A stretch of DNA of 64,000 nt from Larix kaempferi (Eukaryota > Streptophyta > Pinopsida > Pinales > Pinaceae). The position numbers and the translations under genes are program-made. Every line of letters starts with the position of its first letter. Positions within the stretch are counted from its first letter, which is position 1. Below, one piece after another: positions 34,700-47,801 of the stretch. The stretch is taken from NCBI GenBank assembly GCA_027924585.1, contig BSBM01000602.1, positions 13,526,001 to 13,590,000 of the forward strand, given 5' to 3'. The notes below the pieces were generated by a model, which saw nothing but the letters and a program-made list of their open reading frames with translations, ran no database searches and was not told the origin of the DNA.

Positions 34700-35142
34700 G
34701 AACAGATCCAGGATCGATATTAAAAACCATGGATCAGTGTTATCGAGTACTAGTCTATCTCTTCTTCAAACTCGTTAAAACATGAAGAAGGTCTTGAGTT
34801 TCCCTCCCATGGACTCATTAAATTACACATGGCTGGACTTATACCAAGCATTCTTCTATCCCCTCTTCAAGCTTGTTTTCAAAAATGAAGAAGGATTATT
34901 GAGTTTTATTTCTTGGACTCATTAAAACTAACAAGAAGGACATTATCGAGCTTTCTTTTCCACCTTTTCATGCTCATTAAAATCAAGAAAAGACATTCTT
35001 TAAAAAAAAAAAAGAGAAAAGGGAAGGGAAGAATGTCCAGCATCTTTTCAGTATAAAGGCAGCAAGTCACTTATGTCCTTGAGCACAACACATTTTTGAG
35101 CCTTTCAAACAAGTTGGGTTTTAGTTTTGTCCTTAGGATGAA
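34700..35142 (+). mobile_element. second Tat-family element, left fragment
   Basis: This stretch matches, in reverse orientation, the 3' noncoding part of the Tat element (about 4395-4830), including CCCATGGACTCATTAAA, TTGAGTTTT and GTTGGGTTTTAG blocks. It ends at the chromovirus insertion and resumes at 46763. Its left end is unclear. Confidence 0.65.
35138..35142. other. target-site duplication of chromovirus, left copy (ATGAA)
   Basis: ATGAA precedes TGTGACATCC and is repeated at 46758-46762. Confidence 0.93.
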
Positions 35143-35938
35143 TGTGACATCCCTCTCCAATGATGAAAAAAAAAACATTATGTCTGATTTATTTTTAAAG
35201 TATTTTTTTTTTTATTAATTTTTGAGATTATGCAATGAGGAAGCCAGATGAGAAATCGACTGACTTAAGTCCTAGGAGGACTGTTGTAAACAAACAATTT
35301 TATTATATTAATAAAAGAATGAGTTGGGACAGCCAAGTTAAATGAGGAGATCATGCATGGAGAAGTGGGGGACAAGTTAGAGTTAGCCTCTGGGAAACCA
35401 GAACAAGTGTCAGAAGTGTATTTAAGACACTAGACACACCCTGAAAATCAGGGATTTGATTAGCTGCGAAAATTCCATGAGGAATTGGCTGCTAATTGTA
35501 AGACCTAGGCAAACTATAAAGGGATGGCATATGTGAGGAGGCAGGACGCTGCTGAGTATGCCAGAGAAAATTACACTTGCTGTGTGAGCACTCTGTGTTA
35601 GGCAAGGGATTCCGGAAAACGTGACTGAGTTTTGAGGTTAACTGTCCGCACTCTTCATGCATGCATCTGGCTCGGGGGTGATTACGGTCAAACTTGGTGT
35701 TTGAACCTAATCTACGGTTGGGAGGAACGTGGTTGTTCCGGCTTCATTCATATTTTCAGTCCCAGGTTTTCTGATTATAGACTTTCAGTACTTTCCATTA
35801 TTTTCTTCTTCTAGATTACGTGAAATTAAGATGTTATGTATAAGGGAAAATGTTAGTTACAATTAATGTCAAATTGTTAGATCTGCTAGCGAATAGTATA
35901 AATTACTTTTGTGGGGTTTGCCTTTTATTAAATTAATC
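35143..35938 (+). repeat. truncated 5' LTR of chromovirus
   Basis: Collinear with the first part of the 3' LTR (42608 to about 43409) with about a dozen substitutions and a shorter A run. Similarity stops after CCTTTTATTAAATTAATCT, where the inverted protease begins. Confidence 0.95.
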
Positions 35939-37314
35939 TTCGTTTTGTGGTCCTGTATTTGAAGTTCACAATCAGATATATATTCAGTTACCTTCCTCTT
36001 TGCTCCAGTAGCTAACTGAACTAACCAGGGCTTTGGGTGCTTTACCTTGGTGAGTTGACAGTGCTCCATCATCTTGGGAGTGATGTAGCTTAAAGTTGCC
36101 CCAGGGTCAATTAAAATAGTACAAGTATGGTCAGAGATTGTACCTTCAATTTCCACAATTGCAGATTGATGATCTGCCTGTCGGTCCTCCAAGGCTGCAT
36201 TAATTCGGTGATAACTTTTCCCAATGTCTCCCACCGTGGATGCTTCTTGCATATTATGCAGTACCCTGTTTGTTTCATTGTATCGGGGACAATTCCTGTG
36301 TAAATGGGCTTCACCACATTCCCAGCATTTCAGGGGTTCCTTAGGAGTACCGATACTTCCTTTTAATCCCATGTTAGGGGCTTTGAAAGTTTTCTGCTGT
36401 AACTGTTCATTTCTGGGAAATGAATTTCCTTGGAAGTTTTTGGGCATGTTCCTGAAGGGCGGGGGTTTGTAACCTTTCTTCCGCTAGTTAAACTTTTCCT
36501 GTTTCTTGTCTTTCCATGCTTTAGTAGTATCATTCCTTTGTTTGTATTGCTCAAAACATAGTCTGGCCTTTCTCAGTGCTTCTTCTAAAGTTCTGGGATT
36601 ATCGAACTCAATTCGATCTTTATAGGACTGCGGCAGATAGCTTAAGAACCGTTGTACCTTCAGTTTTTCTTCCTTGATATATGGAACGAACCGTAATAAG
36701 TCTAGGAATTTATTGATAAGATCTTCCATCGTCATTTGACCCAGTTTTAGTTCGTAGAATTCCTTGGTTTTTCTTTCATAATAACTTTCTGATAAGTACT
36801 GTTTCTTGAAATATTTCTTAAATTCCGACCATTCAAGATTCTTTTCTTTCAGTCCTTGGGAAATCTTCAGGTCTTGCCACCATATGCTGGCCTTCCCCTT
36901 CAGGTTGTACACGGCCATTCTGAAGTTCATATTACTAGAGTAATTATAGATTTGAAAGTATTTTTTTATGTCCAGCAGCCAGGCTTCTGCTTCTTCGCCA
37001 GTTTTTGATTCTCCATCGAAGCTAGTAGGTTTTATTTTTTTGAATTCACCCTCCAGATGGTCAACCTTTCTTTTTCCCATAGTCTTGTCTTGATTTTCAG
37101 ATTTATGGGTCTCATTGGAGGAATCTCCCTTCTTCTCAGCGTTCTCGTCAGTCTCCTCTTTCCTCTTAGTATCCTCCTTTTGTTTTTTGCCATTGTTCCT
37201 TTCATGAAGGCTCTGCAGCAAAATCTCATTAATTTCTTGTTGTTTTTCCTGAGCCTTCTTCAGTTGCTCATTGTCTGCTTTGAAACTCTGTATCTCCACG
37301 ATCAGACTTCTCAT
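35925..37314 (-). pseudogene. chromovirus gag and protease, in the inverted segment
   Basis: One minus-strand frame from ATG 37314 holds a Lys/Glu-rich N-terminal part, then the gag core (KPTSFDGESKTGEEAEAWL, RMAVYNLKGKASIWWQDLK, LRFVPYIKEEK, KDRIEFDNPRTLEEALRKA). A TAG at 36484-36486 interrupts. The same frame continues with a zinc knuckle CWECGEAHLHRNC (CX2CX3HX4C) and the protease with ILIDPGATLSYI. It ends at QDHKTKIN, exactly where the LTR start abuts. The natural continuation, MDWLEKY, lies 3.5 kb away at 39502 on the plus strand. Confidence 0.93.
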
Positions 37315-37518
37315 GGTTTCTAGTACCTGACTTGCTTCCGAATGTTCTGTTGTTCTTGCTTGTTCGTTTCCTTCAGGCTCTTCTCCGTATTCCTCTTACG
37401 AAGTCATCTGAAAATTCAAAACTGGGACATACGCATGCAACATTCAAATATATATATTAAATTTATATTTCCTGCGCAACAAAAACTAAGTGTTTCCAAG
37501 GCGACAGGGTTGAATCTA

Positions 37519-37530
37519 GCTCTGATACCA
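37519..37530 (-). other. primer binding site of chromovirus, inverted
   Basis: GCTCTGATACCA is the complement of TGGTATCAGAGC (initiator tRNA-Met type). It lies two bases from the TGTGAAATC LTR end and upstream of gag on the minus strand. Confidence 0.92.
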
Positions 37531-37532
37531 TA

Positions 37533-39498
37533 TGTGAAATCTCCATAAAAAAAAAAAAAAAATTCTTTATATCATATGTTGTAATCCCATTCTCTTTATA
37601 ACACATGAATAGAAGGCAATTCTATTCTCTCAGCATCTAATTTTATTAATGTCTTCGTAACGTGGAACTTACAGGTGTCCTTACCCTTATTTTTCCTACT
37701 AGTTAGAAGGATATTACTGTATTGATTTATTCTCTTTACTGTATTATAAATGAGCAGCAATGGGAATCTATGTTAAATCGAACATAATAACTTCGCATAC
37801 TGTTACTGTTTATAATCTTCCCTTGGTTTTTCCTATTTGTTAGAAGGCGTTAAGGTTGTCATGCCACTTACTTAGCTACGGCTAACCATTCTTCATTTGG
37901 TGATATGCAGGTCCGCTTCCGCTTCCGGAATCTCTTATGACGTACAGGTAACAAGGAATGGTTAAGATAAGATGCCCTTAAGGTTTGCTTATAGTTTGGG
38001 GCTGGGCTTAGTTACGCCTTACACACAATATAATTATTTGCTAGGTCTATTCACAGACCCTTGTATCAGTCCCACTCTTCAATTAAAGCACCAGTTACAA
38101 AAATAGGAACTAGGGTGCCATGCTTTCGTTGATTACCCTAACTTTAAGATAATGCAATATAACCCTTTTCTTTTTCATAATCATAAAACCATCCTTTGTA
38201 TAGCAATGGAACCTTACACCTACACATCATCCTAGTGTAGTAGCGAGACAGACCTTTTGGCATTCTTTGCCCCATCCATATACAAGAACTTATATATATA
38301 AGTAACATATAGTAATATAACATTTTCTTATCATCATTCGATTAATCGTTTTAATGGAATCTAAGGTTCCTCCAAGCTGTTGGTAGATGGCAGGTTCACA
38401 ATTATTATGTCTGCAAAGTGAACTAGACTATGACCTTCAGGTTTGCCCGCTTTTTGCAGGGATTATGATTTAATATTTAAAGCGTAGCGTTCGAGGGTTA
38501 TCTCGATAACTACGATGAAGTTCTATCGGGATATCCATGTGATACCCTAACCTGTTGGCTATTGGCAAGGCGCCACCTGTAACTCGACAGATTACACCGT
38601 ACTGGGTGTATAATTTCATAACACTTCCAGCCGTAGTTTGAAGGACCGGCCATGTGACCTTAATTAAGATGCTGAAACGAGTAGGTGCCACCTGCACCTT
38701 GAAATTACTATTTTGATAGTCCTGGCTCCTGTAATATAATTATCCCTCTAGCTGTGCTCACTTTCCTCTTTTAGTGGTAAAGTTTCTAGGATTCGAATTG
38801 GGGTTTGGAAATCTTATCTTGAAGGAAAGCAGGCGATGCAAGGTGTGCTGCGATTTGTTGGTATCTCAGTATGGTTATCATAATGCTACAGGAATAGCTT
38901 CCTTAAATACTGAAGAGCATCCACTGCTTGTCGAGGCCTGGAAGGTAAATATATGAAAGCCAGGGTTCAGCATTCTTCAATTCTTTTATCTGTTTACATA
39001 GCCTATCATTAAATGGTAATAACACACAGTTTATTATGATGATAGATATCCCCAGCTGCATAAAGAATGGCGCAGGCTTTAGAAGGAAAATTCTCTATCC
39101 GGTAAGTGGCAATGCTCCCTCCAACCTCCTACGACGGCAGGAAAAACTTGGGCAAGGTCCTTCCCAAAGTTCGGTGGCCTAGGGTTTCGCTATCACAGAA
39201 CAAATGTAATAATATTCTTATATTACTTCCTCCATGAGACATCCTAGGATTTAAGGAGGCTTTGAAGGACTGTATAAATTTTTCAATTTCAAGCATTTGT
39301 TTATTTATATTTCCAGTCCTTGGCTTATGCCATATTTTCCTACTAAAATCGCAGATCTTTTGATAATCATTAAATTGCAGGCTTAATATTTTATATGCAA
39401 AACATTTTTCAGTCCTTAGTTATGCTGGAATCGCAGACCTATTTAATAATTATTACAATGCAGTCATAAGCGTATTTGAAGTTTAAATTCAGATAATA
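37533..39498 (-). repeat. inverted 3'-terminal part of the 5' LTR (left arm of inverted repeat)
   Basis: This 1966-bp segment is the reverse complement of 44793-46757. Open frames such as 38470-38697 (minus) and 45596-45823 (plus) are mirror copies differing at a few residues. The arm ends at CAGATAATA, where pol sequence begins. Confidence 0.95.
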
Positions 39499-42400
39499 GG
39501 TATGGACTGGCTTGAAAAATATCGAGTAGTACTGAACTGCTTTACCAAAAACTTTACTTACATTGCGGAAGACCAAACTCTAAGAACAGTGATTGGAAAA
39601 CAGAAACCTGTTTCTGTTAGGCAGATTTTTGCTATGCAGCTAAAGAAGTGCATGAGGAAAGGATGCAAGATTTATGCTGTAAGAGTATTTGATTTACTTC
39701 TCAATGAAAGTCAGACTTCCATAGCAGAGCATCCTATCTTAGGTGAGTTCCTAGACGTATTTCCAGAGGAAATACCGGGGTTACCTCCTCAACGAGAAAT
39801 AGATTTCTCCATTGAACTTTTACCAGGATCAGCACCAGTGTCAAAAGTACCTTATAGAATGAGTATCCCAGAATTGACGGAATTAAAGATTCAGATTCAA
39901 GAATTACTAGACAAAGGGTATATAAGACCTAGTGTCTCGCCTTGGGGTGCACCGGTTCTGTTTGTCAAGAAAAAGGATGGGACTCTAAGACTATGTATTG
40001 ACTATAGGCAACTGAACAAGGTAACTGTTAAGAATAAATACCCTTTACCACGAATCAATGATTTGTTCGACCAAGTAGGGGGAGCTAGGATCTTTTCCAA
40101 ACTGGATCTTCGATCTGGGTACCATCAGATTCGTATTAAAAATGAAGACATAAGCAAAACCGCCTTCCGTACCCGATACGGACACTATGAATTTGTAGTA
40201 ATCCCTTTTGGGTTAACCAACGCCCCTGCCACATTCATGTGTTTAATGAATGGTATCTTCAACAAATATCTAGATCAGTTTGTGTTGATTTTTATTGATG
40301 ATATCCTAATATACTCTAAGTCTGAGGAAGAACATGAACATCATATAAGAATTGTATTGCAAACCTTGAGGGACCACCAGTTGTATGCAAAGTTGGAGAA
40401 ATGTGAGTTCTTTAAAAAGGAAATCCAGTACCTAGGCCATATTATTTCTGCTGAAGGAATTTCAGTCGACCCACAGAAAATAAAAGCCATAGTGGATTGG
40501 CCAGTACCGAGAGATGTAGCTGATATTAGATCTTTCATGGGACTCACCGGTTACTATCGGAGATTCATTGAGGGATTCTCGAAGATCGCCTATCCCATTA
40601 CCTCACTACAGAAAAAGGGGATAAAGTTTGTGTGGTCCTGCAAGTGTCAAGAAAGTTTTGAACGACTCAAAGAGTTGCTAACCAAGGCACCTATTCTAAA
40701 AGTGGCAGACCCATGTAAAGAATACACGGTCTGTACAGATGCGAGCAAAGAGGGAGTAGGAGGAGTACTGTCCCAGGACGGACATGTAGTGTGTTATGAA
40801 TCACGGAAATTAAAGGAACATGAACGCAACTACGTGGTTCATGACTTGGAATTAACGGCAGTAGTACACGCACTAAAAATGTGGCGTCACTACCTGCTGG
40901 GAAAGAAATTCTTGTTATTAACCGATAACACTTGCGTCAAGAATTTATTTAACCAACCAGGACTCAATGCCAGACAAGCAAGGTGCATGGCATTCTTAAG
41001 TGAATTCGACTTTGATGTAAAACACATAAAAGGTAAGGAAAATACAGTGGTAGATGCACTTAGTCGAAGGACCCACGAGGTGTACGAGATAATAATGAGT
41101 CAACCAGAAAGTAATCTCATGGACAAAGTAATAGTGGCAAGCAAACAGGACGCAGAATACATAAATCTGCAAAGTAAAATTCAGCGAAATGAGATAAACA
41201 TGAACGGGACAGATTTCAAAATGGATCAGAAAGGTCTGATTTGGTTCAAAGATAGGCTGTACATGCCTAATGTTGCAGAATTTAAACTGTTTATTCTAAA
41301 TGAGATGCACAAACCCCCTTTTGCAGGTCATCCCGGGTATAAAAAAATGATAACAGCCCTTAGAAAACAGTTCTTTTGGCCTAAATTAAAAACTGAACTA
41401 GCTGATTATTTATCTAAATGCTTGGAATGTCAACAGGTGAAGGCAGATCATAGACATCCTGCTGGGTTATTACAACCATTACCAATTCCTGAATGGAAAT
41501 GGGAAGTGATTTCACTAGATTTTATCACAGGTATGCCGAGAACCCAACGACAACATGATTCCATAATGGTGGTGGTTGACAAATTTAGCAAATCGGCACA
41601 TTTCATTCCGGTAAAAACCACCTACAAGGCAGCAGATATTGCAGGAATATTTCTAAAGGAAATATTCAGATTACATGGAGTACCAAAGATGGTAATTTCA
41701 GATAGGGATGTAAAATTTACTTCCAAGTTCTGGAAATCTTTATTTGCAGGTTTGGAAACAAGAATTAATTTTAGCACGAGTTATCACCCTGAAACAGATG
41801 GACAGACTGAACATACAAATCAGATCATTGAAGACATGCTGAGAATGTACGTCATGGAGAGACCCAACAAATGGGAAGACTACTTACATCTGGTAGAGTT
41901 CGCTTACAACAATGGGTACCAAGCATCCTCAAGAATGAGTCCATTCGAAATTATTTATGGGAGAAAGTGCACTACCCCAGTTAGCTGGGATAGTCCGGTT
42001 GATCGCTTATTGGTAGGACCAGATTTGCTATAAGACATGGAACAGATAGTCCAAAGGGTACAAAAGAATTTAAAGGTGGCCCGGGACCGCCAAAAGAGCT
42101 ATGCTGATCTGAAAAGACAAGATAAGGAGTTCTCAGTTGGAGACCATGTATACTTGCGGGTTAAACCAAAGAAAAGCTCACTCCGACTGGGGAGTTGCAC
42201 TAAGCTGGCACCACGATTCTGCGGGCCTTTCCAAATACTTGAAAGGATTGGGCCCGTAGCTTATAAACTGGCATTACCAGCACACTTAAAAATTCATAAT
42301 ATTTTTCACATTTCGTTACTGAAAAAATATATTCATGACCCCACTCATATTATTGATTGGAATTTGATACAGGAGGCTCCAGAAGGCGAATTTCAAGTGG

Positions 42401-42570
42401 AACCTTTACGCATTCTGGACAGGAAAGAAACAGTACTTCGGAACCGAGCCATTGCTCAGGTAAAGGTACAATGGAAGCACTTTAGTCCTGAGGAGGCAAC
42501 CTGGGAATTGGAAAGCGAAATACTAGAAAAATACCCGAATCTATTCCCAGAACCGATGGAGGAAGACTAG
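39492..42570 (+). pseudogene. chromovirus pol: RT, RNase H, integrase, chromodomain
   Basis: An open frame of 843 codons (39502-42033) starts at the protease end MDWLEKY. RT shows [44 protein letters not shown] and catalytic FIDDILIY near 40290. RNase H has [30 protein letters not shown] and VVDALSRR, all four acidic residues. Integrase has the HHCC finger (GHPGYKKM ... CLECQ), then [17 protein letters not shown] and DGQTEHTN, so the D,D,E triad is complete. A single TAA (42031-42033, most simply CAA changed) separates the same frame continuing to 42570. That part has the GDHVYLRVKP integrase tail and a chromodomain (VKVQWKHFSPEEATWE). Protease and gag are cut off by the inversion. Confidence 0.95.
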
Positions 42571-42590
42571 AACACTGAGGACAGTATTCA

Positions 42591-42607
42591 CAATAAGGGG
42601 GCAAGGA
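42591..42607 (+). other. polypurine tract of chromovirus
   Basis: AATAAGGGGGCAAGGA lies directly before the TGTGACATCC start of the 3' LTR. Confidence 0.88.
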
Positions 42608-45600
42608 TGTGACATCCCTCTCCAATGATGAAAAAAAAAAAAAAAAAAACATTATGTCTGATTTATTTTTAAAGTATTTTTTTTTTTATTAATTTTTGAG
42701 ATTATGCAATGAGGAAGCCAGATGAGAAATCGGCTGACTTAAGTCCTAGGAGGACTGTTGTAAACAAACAATTTTATTATATTAATAAAAGAATGAGTTG
42801 GGACAGCCAAGTTAAATGAGGAGATCATGCATGGAGAAGTGGGGGACAAGTTAGAGTTAGCCTCTGGGAAACCAGAACAAGTGTCAGAAGTGTATTTAAG
42901 ACACTAGACACACCCTGAAAATCAGGGATTTGATTAGCTACGAAAATTCCATGAGGAATTAGCTGCTAATTGTAAGACCTAGGCAAACTATAAAGGGATG
43001 GCATATGTGAGGAGGCAGGACGCTGCTGAGTATGCCAGAGAAAATTACACTTGCTGTGTGAGCACTTTGTGTTAGGCAAGGGATTCCGGAAAACGTGACT
43101 GAGTTTTGAGGTTAACTGTCCTCACTCTTCATGCATGCATCTGGCTCGGGGGTGATTACGGTCAGACTTGGTGTTTGAACCTAATCTACGGTTGGGAGGA
43201 ACGTGGCTGTTCCCGCTTCATTCAGATTTTCAGTCCCAGGTTTTCTGATTATAGACTTTCAGTACTTTCCATTATTTTCTTCTTCTAGATTACGTGAAAT
43301 TAAGATGTTATGTATAAGGGAAAATGTTAGTTACAATTACTGTCAAATTGTTAGATCTGCTAGCGAATAGTATAAATTACTTTTGTGGGGTTCGCCTTTT
43401 ATTAATTTAATCTGAGTTTACCTTGGCTTAGATCAGCTAATCTTAAGACTGGTAATTTCAACAGGCATTGTATTTCATACATTAGATACAAAATTATGAT
43501 TGATGTTATTCAGAACATCTCTCCAAAGGGTTGAATTACAGAACTATTGATTTGGTATTTTCTTTTGTCGATATTGATTATATTACTAGTAAGTCGACCT
43601 ATTAAGAAAAACACTGTAGGTATTCAGGTTTCGGGCAAGAATTAATTTCTAGGGTTCAGCGTTGAGTGGTAGCAAAACCCTAAAAAATAGTTTTCCTTTA
43701 TTTATTCAATAGCAGTCATGGTAACCCTTATTACCTCTGCGTTATCATTGTGAATCGCCACAAGTTTTGTTAGAGTCAAGATCTGTAGAATAAACCCCTT
43801 ATGAAATCGATATTCTATCCTTATGCAGTCATGAAATCGATATTCTTTCCGTCTGCCGTTTTTTTTAGAAATAATATTTATTTATTTTGATCGGAACACA
43901 AGTATAACCCCTAAGAGGGTATCGTTTGAGGCAAACTACTAAACCTACGGACCCATATTTCCGTATACCTCAGACAAACTTGAGTTCAGGTATGAGATAT
44001 GTTTTGCAAGCATTACCTCTACTTTAGAACAAGAACTGGAGGTAATACAAAGACATTTTTCGTTTTGAATATCAAGGGGCGTAGAACCCTAGATTTTAAC
44101 TCCCAGTTGATTACAGCAATCTAGAACGATATCATGAAGTTCATTTACAAACACACGGTAAGGGTTCGCAGTCTAACTAACGCTACCCGTAGAAGGAAAA
44201 CTCAAAGGAAAACAGCAGTATCCGAATGTAATTCAACCGGGATCTATCTCGGCAAAGGCTAGATACACGATTTGTTGTAAGCAAAAGCATACACACAAAT
44301 ATATCAACAAACAAACACTAACGGACTGAGATCTAAATCTAGAATCACTCCATCCTTAACTCAGAATGTTATTTAAATAGGGATCTATCTCAGCAACTGC
44401 TAATACATGACTTGATGTAAGGAAAAGCATGCACATTATATGTAGGGATCGCAAATTAAGACCTCTATCCCAAATTATGTGCAGGTATTGCTATATCAAT
44501 AATAAAATCCCAACAAGCAATCTATGTGCAGAGACAGGGTTCGCCCCAGATCGGTGTTCATCAAAACCGGAACCCAATAGGCATTCAACATGCAATAACG
44601 TACACAAACAAACCCACATATAATTACACAGAGTCTATCTATTACAATTACTCCATAACAAACATCACATGCTCATCCTAAGGAGGCGTTACTAAAGAGG
44701 AACTCTTGTTCGAGTATACGCATGGGGATCAATGCAGTCGAATTCATCAACAAAACAGGGTCTGTGGTTTCAATAACAATAATGTACAGCAGTATTATCT
44801 GAATTTAAACTTCAAATACGCTTATGACTGCATTGTAATAATTATTAAATAGGTCTATGATTCCAGCATAACTAAGGACTGAAAAATGTTTTGCATATAA
44901 AATATTAAGCGTGCAATTTAATGATTATCAAAAGATCTGCGATTTTAGTAGGAAAATATGGCATAAGCCAAGGACTGGAAATATAAATAAACAAACGCTT
45001 GAAATTGAAAAATTTATACAGTCCTTCAAAGCCTCCTTAAATCCTAGGATGTCTCACGGAGGAAGTAATATAAGAATATTATTACATTTGTTCTGTGATA
45101 GCGAAACCCTAGGCCACACCGAACTTTGGGAAGGACCTTGCCCAAGTTTTTCCTGCCGTCGTAGGAGGTTGGAGGGAGCATTGCCACTTACCGGATAGAG
45201 AATTTTCCTTCTAAAGCCTGCGCCATTCTTTATGCAGCTGGGGATATCTATCATCATAATAAACTGTGTGTTATTACCATTTAATGATAGGCTATGTAAA
45301 CAGATAAAAGAATTGAAGAATGCTGAACCCTGGCTTTCATATATTTACCTTCCAGGCCTCGACAAGCAGTGGATGCTCTTCGGTATTTAAGGAAGCTATT
45401 CCTGTAGCATTACGATAACCATACTGAGATACCAACAAATCGCAGCACAACTTGCATCGCCTGCTTTCCTTCAAGATAAGATTTCCAAACCCCAATTCGA
45501 ATCCCAAAAACTTTACCACTAAAAGAGGAAAGTGAGCACAGCTAGAGGGATAATTACATTACAGGAGCCAGGACTATCAAAATAGTAATTTCAAGGTGCA

Positions 45601-46757
45601 GGTGGCACCTACTCATTTCAGCATCTTAATTAAGGTCACATGGCCGGTCCTTCAAACTACGGCTGGAAGTGTTATGAAATTATACACCCAGTACGGTGTA
45701 ATCTGTCGAGTTACAGGTGGCGCCTTGCCAATAGCCAACAGGTTAGGGTATCACATGGATATCCCGATAGAACTTCATCGTAGTTATGGAGATAACCCTC
45801 GAATGCTACGCTTTAAATATTAAATCATAATCCCTGCAAAAAGCGGGCAAACCTGAAGGTCATAGTCTAGTTCACTTTGCAGACATAATAATTGTGAACC
45901 TGCCATCTACCAACAGCTTGGAGGAACCTTAGATTCCATTAAAACGATTAATCGAATGATGATAAGAAAATGTTATATTACTATATGTTACTTATATATA
46001 TAAGTTCTTGTATATGGATGGGGCAAAGAATGCCAAAAGGTCTGTCTCGCTACTACACTAGGATGATGTGTAGGTGTAAGGTTCCATTGCTATACAAAGG
46101 ATGGTTTTATGATTATGAAAAAGAAAAGGGTTATATTGCATTATCTTAAAGTTAGGGTAATCAACGAAAGCATGGCACCCTAGTTCCTATTTTTGTAACT
46201 GGTGCTTTAATTGAAGAGTGGGACTGATACAAGGGTCTGTGAATAGACCTAGCAAATAATTATATTGTGTGTAAGGCGTAACTAAGCCCAGCCCCAAACT
46301 ATAAGCAAACCTTAAGGGCATCTTATCTTAACCATTCCTTGTTACCTGTATGTCATAAGAGATTCCGGAAGCGGAAGCGGACCTGCATATCACCAAATGA
46401 AGAATGGTTAGTCGTAGCTAAGTAAGTGGCATGACAACCTTAATGCCTTCTAACAAATAGGAAAAACCAAGGGAAGATTATAAACAGTAACAGTATGCGA
46501 AGTTATTATGTTCAATTTAACATAGATTCCCATTGCTGCTCATTTATAATACAATAAAGAGAATAAATCAATACAGTAATATCCTTCTAACTAGTAGGAG
46601 AAATAAGGGTAAGGACACCTGTAAGTTCCACGTTACGAAGACATTAATAAAATTAGATGCTGAGAGAATAGAATTGCCTTCTATTCATGTGTTATAAAGA
46701 GAATGGGATTACAACATATGATATAAAGAAAAGAAAAAAATTTATGGAGATTTCACA
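42608..46757 (+). repeat. complete 3' LTR of chromovirus (4150 bp)
   Basis: The LTR starts TGTGACATCC and ends GGAGATTTCACA. Its first 800 bp match 35143-35938 in direct orientation and its last 1965 bp match 37533-39498 in inverted orientation. The middle 1383 bp (43410-44792) has no second copy in the window. No coding gene is seen inside; the short frames are not conserved between arms beyond sequence identity. Confidence 0.94.
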
Positions 46758-46762
46758 ATGAA
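46758..46762. other. target-site duplication of chromovirus, right copy (ATGAA)
   Basis: Same five bases as 35138-35142. Confidence 0.93.
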
Positions 46763-47801
46763 CCTGATCTCAGAGTTTTTACTCCTCCGATTGGTTACTC
46801 TTCTAGTCATATGGAGAATCTGTTAATGTCTCCTACATTACAGGTTTATATCATGGTCCCTTTGTATTCAAAGCTGCCTAAGTCACTCTTGTGTCATGCT
46901 TATTGTTCAAGGACACCCCTTGTGTCGGCCATTCTGTAGTTACCTTGACCTCATGTGTCGGCCATCCTTTGGTGTCAGTTTGTTTCATCATGTATTCAGT
47001 CCTACTCCAGATCAGATCAACCTGTTCATTATATCTCATGTTGGATGATGGAGGATGCTTTAAGGCCTCCCTTCCAATGGACTTCCTCCTATCTACTTCA
47101 ACTCATCTTGTTCTGGGAATAAAGTTTAGAGTTATTGGTAGTACCATGGGGGTTGCAGTCATTAGTGGCAATTGTCCTCGCTATTGAGTAGTGGGGATAC
47201 ATCAATGTCTCCTACTCGATGGATTCTTCAAGTGTTCGACTTCAAGACCCTTTATTCACACTTGTTAGAATGTACCAAGTACCTTGGGACCCGTTTTCAT
47301 TAATGGTGGGTGCCCTCGCACTTGTTAACGGTTTACATTATTGACCGGTACTCAAATGGTATCCTCCATGTTCGAACTCAGCTCATTTATTCGCATGGTT
47401 AGGATTCATACCTCGATGGTTTGGATGAATATCTTGGGCCTATAATAGCATCATCACATTTTGTTATTGCCCAAGTTACACAATACTGAGCCACACTTAT
47501 TTTTGGCTCTTGATGAGACATAGATCCAGTTTGTTAATATGGATATGATCTCCGGTTTGACATGGATCCACACTTGTATTTCAGTGTCCATGATATATAC
47601 ATCTTTTAGTTATGTATTAGATATTATGTTCTACCATTTCGAACATCTCCTGATGTTAAGATTGTAAATTGCTTGCTGACTTCATTTCTATTTTAGGTAT
47701 TGTTTGTGACTTCATCCTGCGGTCTCTTTGCTCCTCCTCTACTTGGATTGTAATGTATTTCATCCATCACTTCCCTCTGACCTCACACAATAGGGGGCAT
47801 C
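46763..47801 (+). mobile_element. second Tat-family element, right fragment of 3' noncoding region
   Basis: It matches, on the opposite strand, 3366 to about 4395 of the Tat element, including CATATGGAGAATCTG, TGTTCAAGGACA, CCTCATGTGTCGGCC and CCCTCTGACCTCACACAA. It ends with the purine tract TAGGGGGCATC. Confidence 0.85.

Larger units (their letters stand above)
35143..46757 (+). mobile_element. chromovirus (Ty3/gypsy) with internal inversion
   Basis: Outer ends are TGTGACATCC (35143) and GATTTCACA (46757), flanked by ATGAA on both sides, so this is one insertion. Inside, four blocks are found: the first 796 bp of the 5' LTR (plus), then protease and gag reading minus, then PBS and the last 1966 bp of the LTR reading minus, then pol, PPT and a full 4150-bp 3' LTR reading plus. 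The middle part is thus flipped, and about 1383 bp of LTR (matching 43410-44792) is missing at the 5' side. The C-terminal chromodomain marks a chromovirus. The LTR parts differ little, so the element is young. It cannot transpose alone. Confidence 0.95.

Noticed and set aside
38470-38697. Open frame mirrored at 45596-45823 with very similar protein, looks like a conserved small gene
   Set aside because: Both lie in the inverted LTR arms, so the similarity comes from LTR identity, not from selection on a protein.
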